From: an uncultured Eubacteriales bacterium
GTDB taxonomy: Bacteria > Bacillota > Clostridia > Oscillospirales > Butyricicoccaceae
DNA length: 16,924 nt
Reading direction: 5' to 3'
Assembly (NCBI GenBank): GCA_905199135.1
Contig: CAJKFC010000037.1
Location: forward strand, 1 to 16,924
The position numbers and the translations under genes are program-made. The notes beneath the pieces were generated by a model that had not been told where the DNA came from, did no database searches, and saw only the letters and a program-made list of their open reading frames with translations. Below, piece after piece: positions 7,835 through 14,394 of the stretch (position 1 is its first letter; each line of letters starts with the position of its first letter).

Positions 7835-8182
7835 TTAAAGGGATTCAATGGCTTTTATTGCCTTTTCATACATAGGCTTTAAGGTGCCGAGAAGTGCGTT
7901 TAAATCGGCGGTGTTGCCGTTTCTTATGTTTTTTACAACCGTGTCGCACACGGCGCTTATCTCATCGAGGCCGAGATTCGCCGCGACGCCCTTTAAGGTG
8001 TGGGCGTGGACTTCGCATTGCTGCACATCGCCTTTTTCGGCGCTTTCAAAAAGCAGGGAATAGGAGGGGTCCGACGGAAACTTTTTCAAGATCCTTATCA
8101 TAAGCTGCTCGTTTCCGCCGAATCTCGAAAGAGTCTTCTGTTTGTCGCAGCCGACCTCGGCCGCAAATTCGTCAAAAGTCAT
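7835..8182 (-). CDS. Standalone histidine phosphotransfer (HPt) domain protein
   Basis: This small 115-residue protein appears to be all HPt domain. The phosphoacceptor motif reads HAHTLKGVAANLG, with the acceptor histidine at H61 and the usual Lys-Gly three residues later. HPt proteins relay phosphoryl groups between a hybrid histidine kinase and a response regulator. No kinase or regulator gene is in this window, so the partners are unknown. The ATG at 8182 is preceded by AAAGGAA. An upstream in-frame ATG at 8233 would add 17 residues, but it overlaps the ATPase gene and has no good ribosome binding site. The gene starts 13 bases after the ATPase stop and is almost certainly cotranscribed with it. 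It ends at the terminator shared with ftsH. Confidence 0.82.
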   Translation of the reverse strand: MTFDEFAAEVGCDKQKTLSRFGGNEQLMIRILKKFPSDPSYSLLFESAEKGDVQQCEVHAHTLKGVAANLGLDEISAVCDTVVKNIRNGNTADLNALLGTLKPMYEKAIKAIESL

Positions 8183-8195
8183 AGCTGTTCCTTTC

Positions 8196-9050
8196 TCATC
8201 TGAAAAGATGTTCGTTTTGAATGAAAAAATCACGGTATATGCGGACGCTTTCTATTTCCGTCCATTTTTTTACCGATACGGGGACGGAGTCCATATCGTA
8301 TATCACCGCTCCCGATATGGAGAGCAGGAAGGGAGAGTGGGTGGATATGATAAACTGACAGCCGAAAAACCGTGAAAAATCCTCTATCAGCTTTTTTAGC
8401 TCCAGTTGTTTTTCGGCGGAAAGGCTGTTTTCAGGCTCATCTAAAAGAAACAGGGAGTCGTCTCGGAATTTATCCGAAAAATACATGAAGGCGTTCTGTC
8501 CGTTGGAATACTCTCTGATATTCGGGGAGAGACTTTTTTTCACAAACGCCGATTTCGAAAGGCGTTTGGCGTCGTTTCGCCTCTTGAGCTCCTCGTATTG
8601 GTCTAAGGATTCAAGACGGAAAGGGGAGTTCTTCTTGTCAAAATACTCATCAAAGAGCTCGCCGCGTTTTCTGTCTATGCCGCCGTTGACATGCCGTATG
8701 TCCAGCATGAAGTCAAAGACATCATCGCTTGTTATTATCATGCCCTTTTGAAAAGCGCGGGGCATATCGAAAGAACACATTTCGGTAAAACGGGGAAAAA
8801 AATCCGAGCTGTTCATAGCGGAGCTGCGTTCGAGTCCGAGTTTTTGAGCGATAACATTTAAAAGTGTGGTCTTGCCGCAGCCGTTGCCGCCGCAGAAAAT
8901 CGTAACAGGCTCAAATTCCGCATGCCGAAACTGCTTTTTCGGGAAAATCATAAAGGGATAAAAGGTATTGTAGCATGTTTCCCTTATTTCATTGAGAAAA
9001 ATTTCTTCGGCCGACCGTGAGGGCAGGCTGAAACTCTTTAAAAATATCAC
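8196..9050 (-). CDS. AAA/ABC-type ATPase (SMC/RecF-like), function unknown
   Basis: This soluble 284-residue P-loop ATPase of the ABC/SMC class lacks membrane segments. Walker A is CGGNGCGKT with K60. An ABC-type signature SNGQ lies at 182-185. Walker B is LFLLDEPE with D204-E205, and the H-loop is STHSP with H238. The region between Walker A and the signature (about 65-180) is predicted helical and charged. Related genes are common in Firmicutes as plain AAA family ATPases without a defined role. Nothing here (no nuclease, methylase or transporter partner) shows a defence or transport function. The start is taken as GTG at 9050, with AGGTGA upstream and an N-terminus MIFLKSFSLPS. An in-frame GTG at 9059 would add three residues. 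The only close partner is the downstream HPt gene. Confidence 0.8.
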   Translation of the reverse strand: MIFLKSFSLPSRSAEEIFLNEIRETCYNTFYPFMIFPKKQFRHAEFEPVTIFCGGNGCGKTTLLNVIAQKLGLERSSAMNSSDFFPRFTEMCSFDMPRAFQKGMIITSDDVFDFMLDIRHVNGGIDRKRGELFDEYFDKKNSPFRLESLDQYEELKRRNDAKRLSKSAFVKKSLSPNIREYSNGQNAFMYFSDKFRDDSLFLLDEPENSLSAEKQLELKKLIEDFSRFFGCQFIISTHSPFLLSISGAVIYDMDSVPVSVKKWTEIESVRIYRDFFIQNEHLFR

Positions 9051-9070
9051 ATCTGTCACCTACTGTTTTC

Positions 9071-9099
9071 AGTATATACGCAAAGCCTTGTTTTGTCAA
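9071..9099 (-). promoter_or_regulatory. Consensus promoter for the ATPase-HPt operon
   Basis: Read on the minus strand there is a perfect -35 TTGACA (9099-9094), a 17-base spacer and a -10 TATACT (9076-9071). The predicted start near 9064 leaves only about 14 nt before the GTG at 9050. The transcript therefore has almost no leader. Confidence 0.7.
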
Positions 9100-9114
9100 A
9101 GCTTTTAAGCTTGA
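9096..9114. repeat. Inverted repeat over the -35 box of the ATPase promoter
   Basis: TCAA-A-GCTT (9096-9104) and AAGCTTGA (9107-9114) form an inverted repeat with one extra base, centred on TT. It overlaps the -35 element at 9094-9099, the position of a repressor operator. It could be fortuitous in AT-rich DNA. Confidence 0.3.
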
Positions 9115-9211
9115 AAGGCGCATACGGCGGGGAAATCTGTGAAAAAATAGGCAAAGGACAGCGATCGCCCTCTCGTTTACGATTTGTTAATAATAATATA
9201 TAGATAAGATA

Positions 9212-9240
9212 TTGACAAAAATATATAGTCGTGATATATT
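9212..9240 (+). promoter_or_regulatory. Consensus promoter for the polyamine operon leader
   Basis: A perfect -35 TTGACA (9212-9217), a 17-base spacer and a -10 TATATT (9235-9240), all in AT-rich DNA, predict a transcript start near 9247. This is about 350 bases before the speD start codon. It is the strongest plus-strand promoter visible between 9060 and 9596. Confidence 0.75.
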
Positions 9241-9246
9241 AAAATC

Positions 9247-9578
9247 AAGTTGAATGTTTATGCAAGAAAACTTACAGACCATTCTTTTTCTTTAGAATTT
9301 AGGCCATACGGACAGCCGGGTCGACTGCCGATTGCGGAGTTTTCCGCAGTTATTGATTGCGTTAAAAGCGCAACTTTTATAAGCTGGCAACTTAATTGCC
9401 TGTTGGGTTCATCTGCCTGAAGTGTACTTGGGTACACACTTGTAAAACGGTCAATAAGAGTAGTAAAAATAGTTTCTTGCTATAAAACTCTGACGATCGG
9501 CGCAGTAAAATACTTCCTGTGCTGTTATATGATTGCTTTTATGGGTGTGTCGCAGTATGCTGTGATACATCTTTTTTT
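9247..9578 (+). ncRNA. Structured leader RNA of the speD operon, family not recognised
   Basis: Between the promoter at 9212-9240 and the terminator ending at 9578 lies about 330 nt with no credible gene but many local hairpins. Stems seen are 9309-9315/9325-9330 (one bulged A); 9331-9338/9343-9350 (8 bp); 9357-9363/9367-9373 (7 bp); 9386-9390/9396-9400 (5 bp, GGCAA/TTGCC); 9422-9427/9432-9437 (6 bp, GTGTAC/GTACAC); 9457-9461/9487-9491 enclosing 9469-9472/9480-9483; 9498-9505/9517-9524 (8 bp); and the terminator stem. AAGTTG at the 5' end (9247-9252) can also pair with CAACTT at 9371-9376 or 9388-9393. It shows none of the hallmarks I know for SAM-I, T-box, c-di-AMP, c-di-GMP, tmRNA, RNase P or SRP RNA. 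It is either a cis-acting regulator of speD or a small RNA in front of it. Confidence 0.6.
9544..9578 (+). terminator. Intrinsic terminator (attenuator) just before speD
   Basis: A 12-bp stem pairs 9544-9555 with 9560-9571 (three G-U pairs) around a TATG loop, followed at once by seven T (9572-9578). The speD ribosome binding site GGAGGA starts at 9584. Only five bases separate the T run from that site, so no promoter fits in between. Transcripts from the promoter at 9212-9240 must read through this hairpin to express the operon. Confidence 0.75.
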
Positions 9579-9583
9579 GTTGT

Positions 9584-9589
9584 GGAGGA
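9584..9589 (+). promoter_or_regulatory. speD ribosome binding site
   Basis: GGAGGA lies 7 bases before the ATG at 9597 and just after the terminator T run. It fixes the speD start. Confidence 0.8.
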
Positions 9590-9596
9590 ATAGAAA

Positions 9597-10376
9597 ATGT
9601 CAGACAAACTCAAGCTCTACGGTTTTAACAATCTCACCAAATCTTTAAGCTTCAACATCTACGATATCTGTTACGCAAAGACGGCCAGAGAACAGCAGGA
9701 TTATATAAAATATATCAACGAGCAGTATAACTCTGAGAGACTGACTTCTATTCTGACCAAGCTCACCGAGATGATAGGGGCCACCGTCCTTAACATCTCC
9801 AAGCAGGATTACGAGCCCCAGGGCGCCAGCGTCACCTTCCTCATCGCCGAGGAGAGCCAGATCAAAAACCGCAGCGGCGAAACCGTCGTGGCACACCTTG
9901 ACAAGAGCCATGTGACGGTGCACACCTATCCCGAATATCACCCCGAGACATCTATCGCCACCTTCAGAGTCGACATAGATGTGGCCACCTGCGGCGAGAT
10001 AACTCCTCTCTCTACACTTGATTTCCTCATCGGCAGCTTTGACTCCGATATAATCACCATGGATTACAGAGTCCGCGGCTTTACAAGAGACATGGAGGGC
10101 AACAAGGTATTTATCGACCACAAAATAGCCTCCATACAGGATTATATCGATCCCAAAACGCTGGAAAAATACGACGCCATAGATGTCAATGTCTATCAGG
10201 CCAATGTTTTCCACACAAAAATGCTCATAAAGGACATGGTTCTTCAGAACTATCTGTTCAATTCCGATGTTTATGAGATACCCCCCAAGACAAGACTCGA
10301 CATAACAAACTCCCTCCGCCGCGAGATGATAGAGATATTCAGCGGCACAAACATCTATCAGGAGGTGAAGCGCTGA
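9597..10376 (+). CDS. speD: S-adenosylmethionine decarboxylase proenzyme (E. coli-type)
   Basis: This enzyme decarboxylates S-adenosylmethionine to supply the aminopropyl donor for spermidine synthesis. It is 259 residues, close to the 264 of E. coli SpeD and about twice the short Bacillus type. The self-cleavage site is seen as LDKSHVTVHTYPEYHPE; Ser104 should become the pyruvoyl cofactor after the Lys103-Ser104 bond is cut. The conserved active-site segment DVATCGEITPLSTLDFLI contains Cys132. The start has GGAGGA upstream. Its TGA overlaps the next ATG by one base (TGATG), so translation is coupled to the decarboxylase gene. Presence of the long class next to Gram-positive-style genes may point to an old transfer, but long forms also occur in Clostridia. 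Confidence 0.95.
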   Translation: MSDKLKLYGFNNLTKSLSFNIYDICYAKTAREQQDYIKYINEQYNSERLTSILTKLTEMIGATVLNISKQDYEPQGASVTFLIAEESQIKNRSGETVVAHLDKSHVTVHTYPEYHPETSIATFRVDIDVATCGEITPLSTLDFLIGSFDSDIITMDYRVRGFTRDMEGNKVFIDHKIASIQDYIDPKTLEKYDAIDVNVYQANVFHTKMLIKDMVLQNYLFNSDVYEIPPKTRLDITNSLRREMIEIFSGTNIYQEVKR

Positions 10377-11824
10377 TGGATCAGAGCAGAGCCCCTCTCC
10401 TTGAGGCTTTGGAGCGTCTCAAGGCCGACAGAGTGGTTCCCTTCGATGTGCCCGGACACAAAAGGGGAAAGGGAAACCCCGAGCTCACAGAGTTTTTGGG
10501 TGAAAAGTGCGTCGGCATAGATGTCAACTCAATGAAACCTTTGGACAACCTCTGCCACCCCACAAGCGTCATCAAAGAGGCAGAGGAGCTGGCTGCCGAG
10601 GCTTTCGGAGCGGCTCACGCCTTCTTTATGGTAGGCGGCACCACCTCGTCGGTGCAGGCAATGATACTGTCCAATGTCAAAAAAGGCGACAAGATCATAC
10701 TGCCGAGAAATGTCCATCAGAGCGTCATAAACTCCCTTGTGCTGTGCGGCGCCGTGCCGGTATATGTCAATCCCAGCACAAATAAGAGGCTGGGAATAGC
10801 CCTCGGCATGTCGGTAAAAGATGTGGCAAAAGCCATAGAGGAAAACCCAACCGCAAAGGCTATACTTATAAATAACCCCACATACTACGGCATCTGCTCC
10901 GATCTGAAGCAGATAACGGATATGGCTCACCGCCACGGCATAAAGGTGCTTGTGGACGAAGCCCACGGCACACACTTTTATTTCGGAAAAAATATGCCTA
11001 TATCAGCCATGGCGGCGGGAGCCGACATGGCGGCCGTCAGTATGCACAAGTCGGGAGGCTCTCTCACCCAGAGTTCAATTTTGCTGTGCGGCAAGGATAT
11101 GAATGAGCACTATGTGCGCCAGATAATAAACCTCACTCAGACGACGAGCGGCTCCTATCTGCTGCTTTCAAGCCTCGATATATCCAGAAGAAACCTCGCT
11201 CTGAGAGGAGAGCAGATATTCAAAAAGGTGCAGGATTTCTCACAGTATGCTCGAGATGAGATAAATGCCATAGGCGACTACTACGCCTATTCCAAAGAGC
11301 TGATAAACGGAGACAGCATATTTGATTTCGATACCACAAAGCTGTCTGTCAACACTCTGGGCGTCGGCCTTGCGGGAATAGAGGTCTACGACATTCTGAG
11401 AGACGAATACGGAATACAGATTGAATTCGGCGATTTGGGCAACATTCTCGCCTATATGTCGGTGGGTGACAAGACCAAAAACATAGAGCGCCTTATAAGC
11501 GCTTTGGGCGAGATAAGGAGACTCTATAAGAAAGACGGCTCGGATATGCTGGAGAGCGAATATATTAACCCCGTCGTGGCCATGTCTCCCCAGACGGCAT
11601 TTTACGCCGACAAGCAGAGCATGCCCATAGACGAGTGCGCCGGAAAGGTGTGCACCGAGTTTGTCATGTGCTACCCTCCGGGAATACCGATACTTGCCCC
11701 CGGCGAGATGATAACTAATGAAATTATAGAATACATCAAATACGCAAAGGCCAAAGGCTGCCTTTTGACGGGCCCTGAGTCCATGGACGCCTCGAGGCTC
11801 AACATATTGAAAGGAGACGCATAA
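10376..11824 (+). CDS. speA: Arginine decarboxylase (Orn/Lys/Arg decarboxylase family, Bacillus SpeA type)
   Basis: This 482-residue PLP enzyme has the fold-type I (aminotransferase-like) structure of the major Orn/Lys/Arg decarboxylase family. The N-terminal VPFDVPGHKRGKG is characteristic. The cofactor site includes D194 in LVDEAHG and the Schiff-base lysine K225 in SMHKSGGSLTQ. The small C-terminal domain contains the conserved YPPGIPILAPGE. It lacks the N-terminal receiver-like wing of the inducible Gram-negative enzymes. Substrate cannot be read safely from sequence: arginine is inferred because a ureohydrolase gene (speB) lies two genes downstream, but lysine or ornithine specificity is possible. 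It overlaps speD and speE by one base each and has GGAGGTG upstream. Confidence 0.88.
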   Translation: MDQSRAPLLEALERLKADRVVPFDVPGHKRGKGNPELTEFLGEKCVGIDVNSMKPLDNLCHPTSVIKEAEELAAEAFGAAHAFFMVGGTTSSVQAMILSNVKKGDKIILPRNVHQSVINSLVLCGAVPVYVNPSTNKRLGIALGMSVKDVAKAIEENPTAKAILINNPTYYGICSDLKQITDMAHRHGIKVLVDEAHGTHFYFGKNMPISAMAAGADMAAVSMHKSGGSLTQSSILLCGKDMNEHYVRQIINLTQTTSGSYLLLSSLDISRRNLALRGEQIFKKVQDFSQYARDEINAIGDYYAYSKELINGDSIFDFDTTKLSVNTLGVGLAGIEVYDILRDEYGIQIEFGDLGNILAYMSVGDKTKNIERLISALGEIRRLYKKDGSDMLESEYINPVVAMSPQTAFYADKQSMPIDECAGKVCTEFVMCYPPGIPILAPGEMITNEIIEYIKYAKAKGCLLTGPESMDASRLNILKGDA

Positions 11825-12678
11825 TGGACGATTTGTGGTACAGTGAATTTCACACCCCAAATGTGAAATTTTCCATCAAGATAAAGAGCCAGCTCCACAG
11901 CGAGCAGAGCGATTTTCAGCATATATCGGTTTTTGACTCGGCGGAATTCGGCCGATTCCTCACTTTGGACGGCGTTATGATGCTGACAGAGTTCGATGAG
12001 TACATCTATCATGAGATGATAACCCATGTGCCCATGGCGGTAAATCCCGACATAAAGACTGTGCTCGTCATAGGTGCGGGCGACGGCGGCGTCGCAAGAG
12101 AGCTGACAAAATACGATTCTATCGAGCAGATAGACATAGTTGAGATAGACGAGCGCGTTGTCGCCGTGTGTAGCGAGTTTCTGCCTCAGACGGCCTGCGG
12201 CTTTGAGGACAAGAGAGTAAAGATATATTTTGAGGACGGTCTCAAATATATAAGGCGTATGGAGAACAAGTACGACCTTATAATAGTCGACTCCACCGAC
12301 CCTTCGGGCCCCGGTGAAGTGCTTTTCACAAAGGAGTTTTACGGCAACTGCCACAAGGCTCTCACAGAAAAGGGCATTATGGTAAATCAGCATGAGAGCC
12401 CCTTCTATAAGGATGACAGAAAGGCCATGAGAGACGCCCACAGACGCATAGTGAGCGTTTTCCCCGTGAGCCGAGTATATCAGGCACACATTCCCACCTA
12501 TCCTTCGGGACACTGGCTTTTCGGATTTTCTTCCAAACAGCTCCACCCTGTAAAGGACCTCAACGAAAAGGCGTGGAACGACAGGGGAATAAAGACAAAG
12601 TATTACAACACAAATCTCCATAAGGGGGCATTTTGTCTGCCCACCTATGTAGAGGAGGATCTCAAGCAGTATGAATAA
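11824..12678 (+). CDS. speE: Spermidine synthase (polyamine aminopropyltransferase)
   Basis: The enzyme moves the aminopropyl group from decarboxylated SAM to putrescine, or in some bacteria to agmatine. The protein is 284 residues, the usual size. An N-terminal beta-strand domain with the TLDGVMMLTEFDEYIYHEM segment leads into the Rossmann-like methyltransferase fold, with GAGDGGVARE (G84-G89) and the donor-contact IVEIDERV. The catalytic and substrate loop is DSTDPSGPGE (D156, D159). The closing PTYPSGHWLFGFSSK is also typical. AAGGAGA precedes the start, the gene overlaps the previous one by one base, and its end overlaps speB by 8 bases. Preference for putrescine or agmatine cannot be told from the sequence. 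Confidence 0.95.
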   Translation: MDDLWYSEFHTPNVKFSIKIKSQLHSEQSDFQHISVFDSAEFGRFLTLDGVMMLTEFDEYIYHEMITHVPMAVNPDIKTVLVIGAGDGGVARELTKYDSIEQIDIVEIDERVVAVCSEFLPQTACGFEDKRVKIYFEDGLKYIRRMENKYDLIIVDSTDPSGPGEVLFTKEFYGNCHKALTEKGIMVNQHESPFYKDDRKAMRDAHRRIVSVFPVSRVYQAHIPTYPSGHWLFGFSSKQLHPVKDLNEKAWNDRGIKTKYYNTNLHKGAFCLPTYVEEDLKQYE

Positions 12679-13519
12679 GAATATACAGACCTTTATCGCA
12701 TGCGACTGCGACTATGACGAGGCTTCGGCAGTAATGTTCGGCGTTCCTTTTGACGGAACCACATCTTTCCGCCCGGGCACCCGTTTCGGCCCGTCGGCAA
12801 TGAGAAACGAGAGCTTCGGCATAGAGACATACTCGCCATACTGCGACAGAGATCTCACCGAGATAAATGTCATCGACATAGGCGATCTGGAGCTGCCCTT
12901 CGGCAACACCGAAAAAGTGCTCAAAATGACTGAGGACTGCACAAGAGATATTTTAAATGACGGCAAGCTGCCCGTGATGATAGGCGGTGAGCACCTTGTT
13001 ACACTGGGCGCTTTCAGGGCAATATTTGAAAAATATCCCGATGTCCATGTCATTCACTTTGACGCCCATACAGATCTGAGGGACGAATATCTCGGGGAAG
13101 AGCTTTCCCATTCCTCTGTTATAAAGCAGGTGTGGAAGCTTGCAGGCGACGGAAAAATACATCAGTTCGGCATAAGAAGCGGAGAAAAATACGAGTTTGA
13201 GTTTGCCAAAGAGCACACTGTGCTTCACAAGTTTGACTTGGAGGGCTTTGAAAAGACGGTGGAAGAACTCAAGGGCAAACCGGTTTATTTTACACTTGAC
13301 CTCGATGTCCTAGACCCCTCGGTATTCTGGGGAACAGGCACTCCCGAGGCAGGAGGAGTTACATTTAAAGAGCTTCTCACTGCTGTATCCCAGCTCCATG
13401 AGCTCAATATCGTCGGCTGCGATATAAATGAGCTTTCGCCACATTATGACACAAGCGGAGCATCCACAGCGGTGGCATGCAAGATCACGAGAGAGATTTT
13501 GCTTCAGATAGTGAAATAG
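12671..13519 (+). CDS. speB: Agmatinase-family ureohydrolase
   Basis: This 282-residue member of the arginase/agmatinase family removes urea from a guanidino substrate using two manganese ions. All six expected metal ligands are visible: H108 in GGEHLVT, D131, H133 and D135 in HFDAHTDLR, and D210 and D212 in LDLDVLDP. The GTGTPEAGG motif follows. The natural substrate is either agmatine (giving putrescine) or N1-aminopropylagmatine (giving spermidine directly, as known in Thermus). The position directly after speE and overlapping it by 8 bases fits both. The gene ends 9 bases before the HAD gene. Confidence 0.92.
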   Translation: MNKNIQTFIACDCDYDEASAVMFGVPFDGTTSFRPGTRFGPSAMRNESFGIETYSPYCDRDLTEINVIDIGDLELPFGNTEKVLKMTEDCTRDILNDGKLPVMIGGEHLVTLGAFRAIFEKYPDVHVIHFDAHTDLRDEYLGEELSHSSVIKQVWKLAGDGKIHQFGIRSGEKYEFEFAKEHTVLHKFDLEGFEKTVEELKGKPVYFTLDLDVLDPSVFWGTGTPEAGGVTFKELLTAVSQLHELNIVGCDINELSPHYDTSGASTAVACKITREILLQIVK

Positions 13520-13528
13520 GAGAGAGAT

Positions 13529-14362
13529 ATGGCAAGGCTTTTTGTCACAGACCTTGACGGCACTCTGCTGAGCTCAAATATCGCCCTCAGCGGTTACAGC
13601 GCAGGGAAAATAAAAGAGCTGATACAGTCGGGAGTGAATATAACCTACTCCACTTCCCGCAGTTTTTACACCGCCTCCATGCTGCTGAAAGACGCGGGCT
13701 TTAAGTTGCCGTGCATAACCTTTAACGGGGTATATGTCATAATGTCCGAGACAGGCGAGGTGGTCAAAAAGAATCTTTTGAGCCGGGAAATATATGACGC
13801 GGTGCTGGGCATCGGCAGGGAAATGGGTCTCAGACCGTATATTTTCGGCAAAGATTCAAAGGGAGAGGAAAAACTCCTCTATCAGCATCCCGACAGCGAA
13901 GCTCAGAGCAGATATATCGCCGAGAGAAGAAAGAGAAACGATAAAAGGCTTACAGCAGACGACGGCTCATGTAAACTTGCGGAGCTAATAAATATAAATT
14001 ATCTCTATCCCCTCGATTTGACACAAAGACTTAAAAGCAAAATCGAGAAAGAGTGTCCGAGGGACATTTCGATAAAGGTCATAAGAGACATATACAACGA
14101 GGGATATTTTTCGCTGGAGGTGTCCAACAAAGACGCCAACAAGGGAAAAATGCTGGAATATACGGCCGATCTTCTCAAAATACCTTTGGAAGATGTGACA
14201 GTTTTCGGAGATCAGGCCAACGATATCGAGATGTTTGAAAAAGCAGGCACAAGGGTGGCGGTGGAAAACGCCGCCGATGAACTCAAAGCAAAGGCCGATT
14301 TTATCACGGAGTGCAACGACCGTGACGGCGTTGTGAAATATATTTTAAAAACACTGTTTTGA
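13529..14362 (+). CDS. Cof-type HAD-superfamily phosphatase, substrate unknown
   Basis: The protein is 277 residues, typical for the Cof/type IIB HAD group. Motif I is VTDLDGTLL, with nucleophile D8 and acid/base D10. Motif II has Ser/Thr in YSTSRS. Motif III is Lys within the SNKDANKGKML segment, where K precedes G-K-M as usual for the group. Motif IV is VFGDQANDIEMF with its two aspartates. The region between (about 80-190) is the C2 cap that sets substrate choice. Such enzymes hydrolyse sugar phosphates, flavin or pyridoxal phosphate and others. It lies inside the polyamine operon with GGAGAGAG before the ATG, and nothing in polyamine synthesis needs a known phosphatase. Its role there is unclear. 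Confidence 0.85.
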   Translation: MARLFVTDLDGTLLSSNIALSGYSAGKIKELIQSGVNITYSTSRSFYTASMLLKDAGFKLPCITFNGVYVIMSETGEVVKKNLLSREIYDAVLGIGREMGLRPYIFGKDSKGEEKLLYQHPDSEAQSRYIAERRKRNDKRLTADDGSCKLAELININYLYPLDLTQRLKSKIEKECPRDISIKVIRDIYNEGYFSLEVSNKDANKGKMLEYTADLLKIPLEDVTVFGDQANDIEMFEKAGTRVAVENAADELKAKADFITECNDRDGVVKYILKTLF

Positions 14363-14394
14363 TTTTGTATTTCAATAAAGGAGAGTATAAAACT

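Noticed and set aside
5521..7848. A 775-codon open frame on the minus strand opposite hpt and ftsH
   Set aside because: It is the mirror of two strongly conserved genes on the plus strand, has no recognisable domain, is rich in Cys, His and Tyr, and spans the terminator. It results from codon bias in the sense genes.
7835..9059. The ATPase-HPt pair considered as an antiphage system
   Set aside because: There is no nuclease, effector, toxin or mobile element nearby, and the flanks are housekeeping operons. The evidence is too thin for a defence claim.
9161..9168. The 8-base palindrome GCGATCGC between the divergent promoters
   Set aside because: It is a single copy with no flanking symmetry or repeat, so it is not meaningful on its own.
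9254..9295. A 13-codon open frame (MFMQENLQTILFL) near the 5' end of the speD leader, considered as an attenuation leader peptide
   Set aside because: It has no ribosome binding site, would start only about 7 nt into the transcript, and shows no run of regulatory codons such as arginine, ornithine-related or proline codons.
9400..9420. GGGTTCATCTGCC, which looks like part of a tRNA T-arm
   Set aside because: The flanks do not pair as a T-stem, and no acceptor, D or anticodon arm can be found around it.
11671..12621. A 316-codon open frame on the minus strand opposite the speA end and speE
   Set aside because: It is a shadow of speE; its low-complexity composition and lack of motifs argue against a gene.
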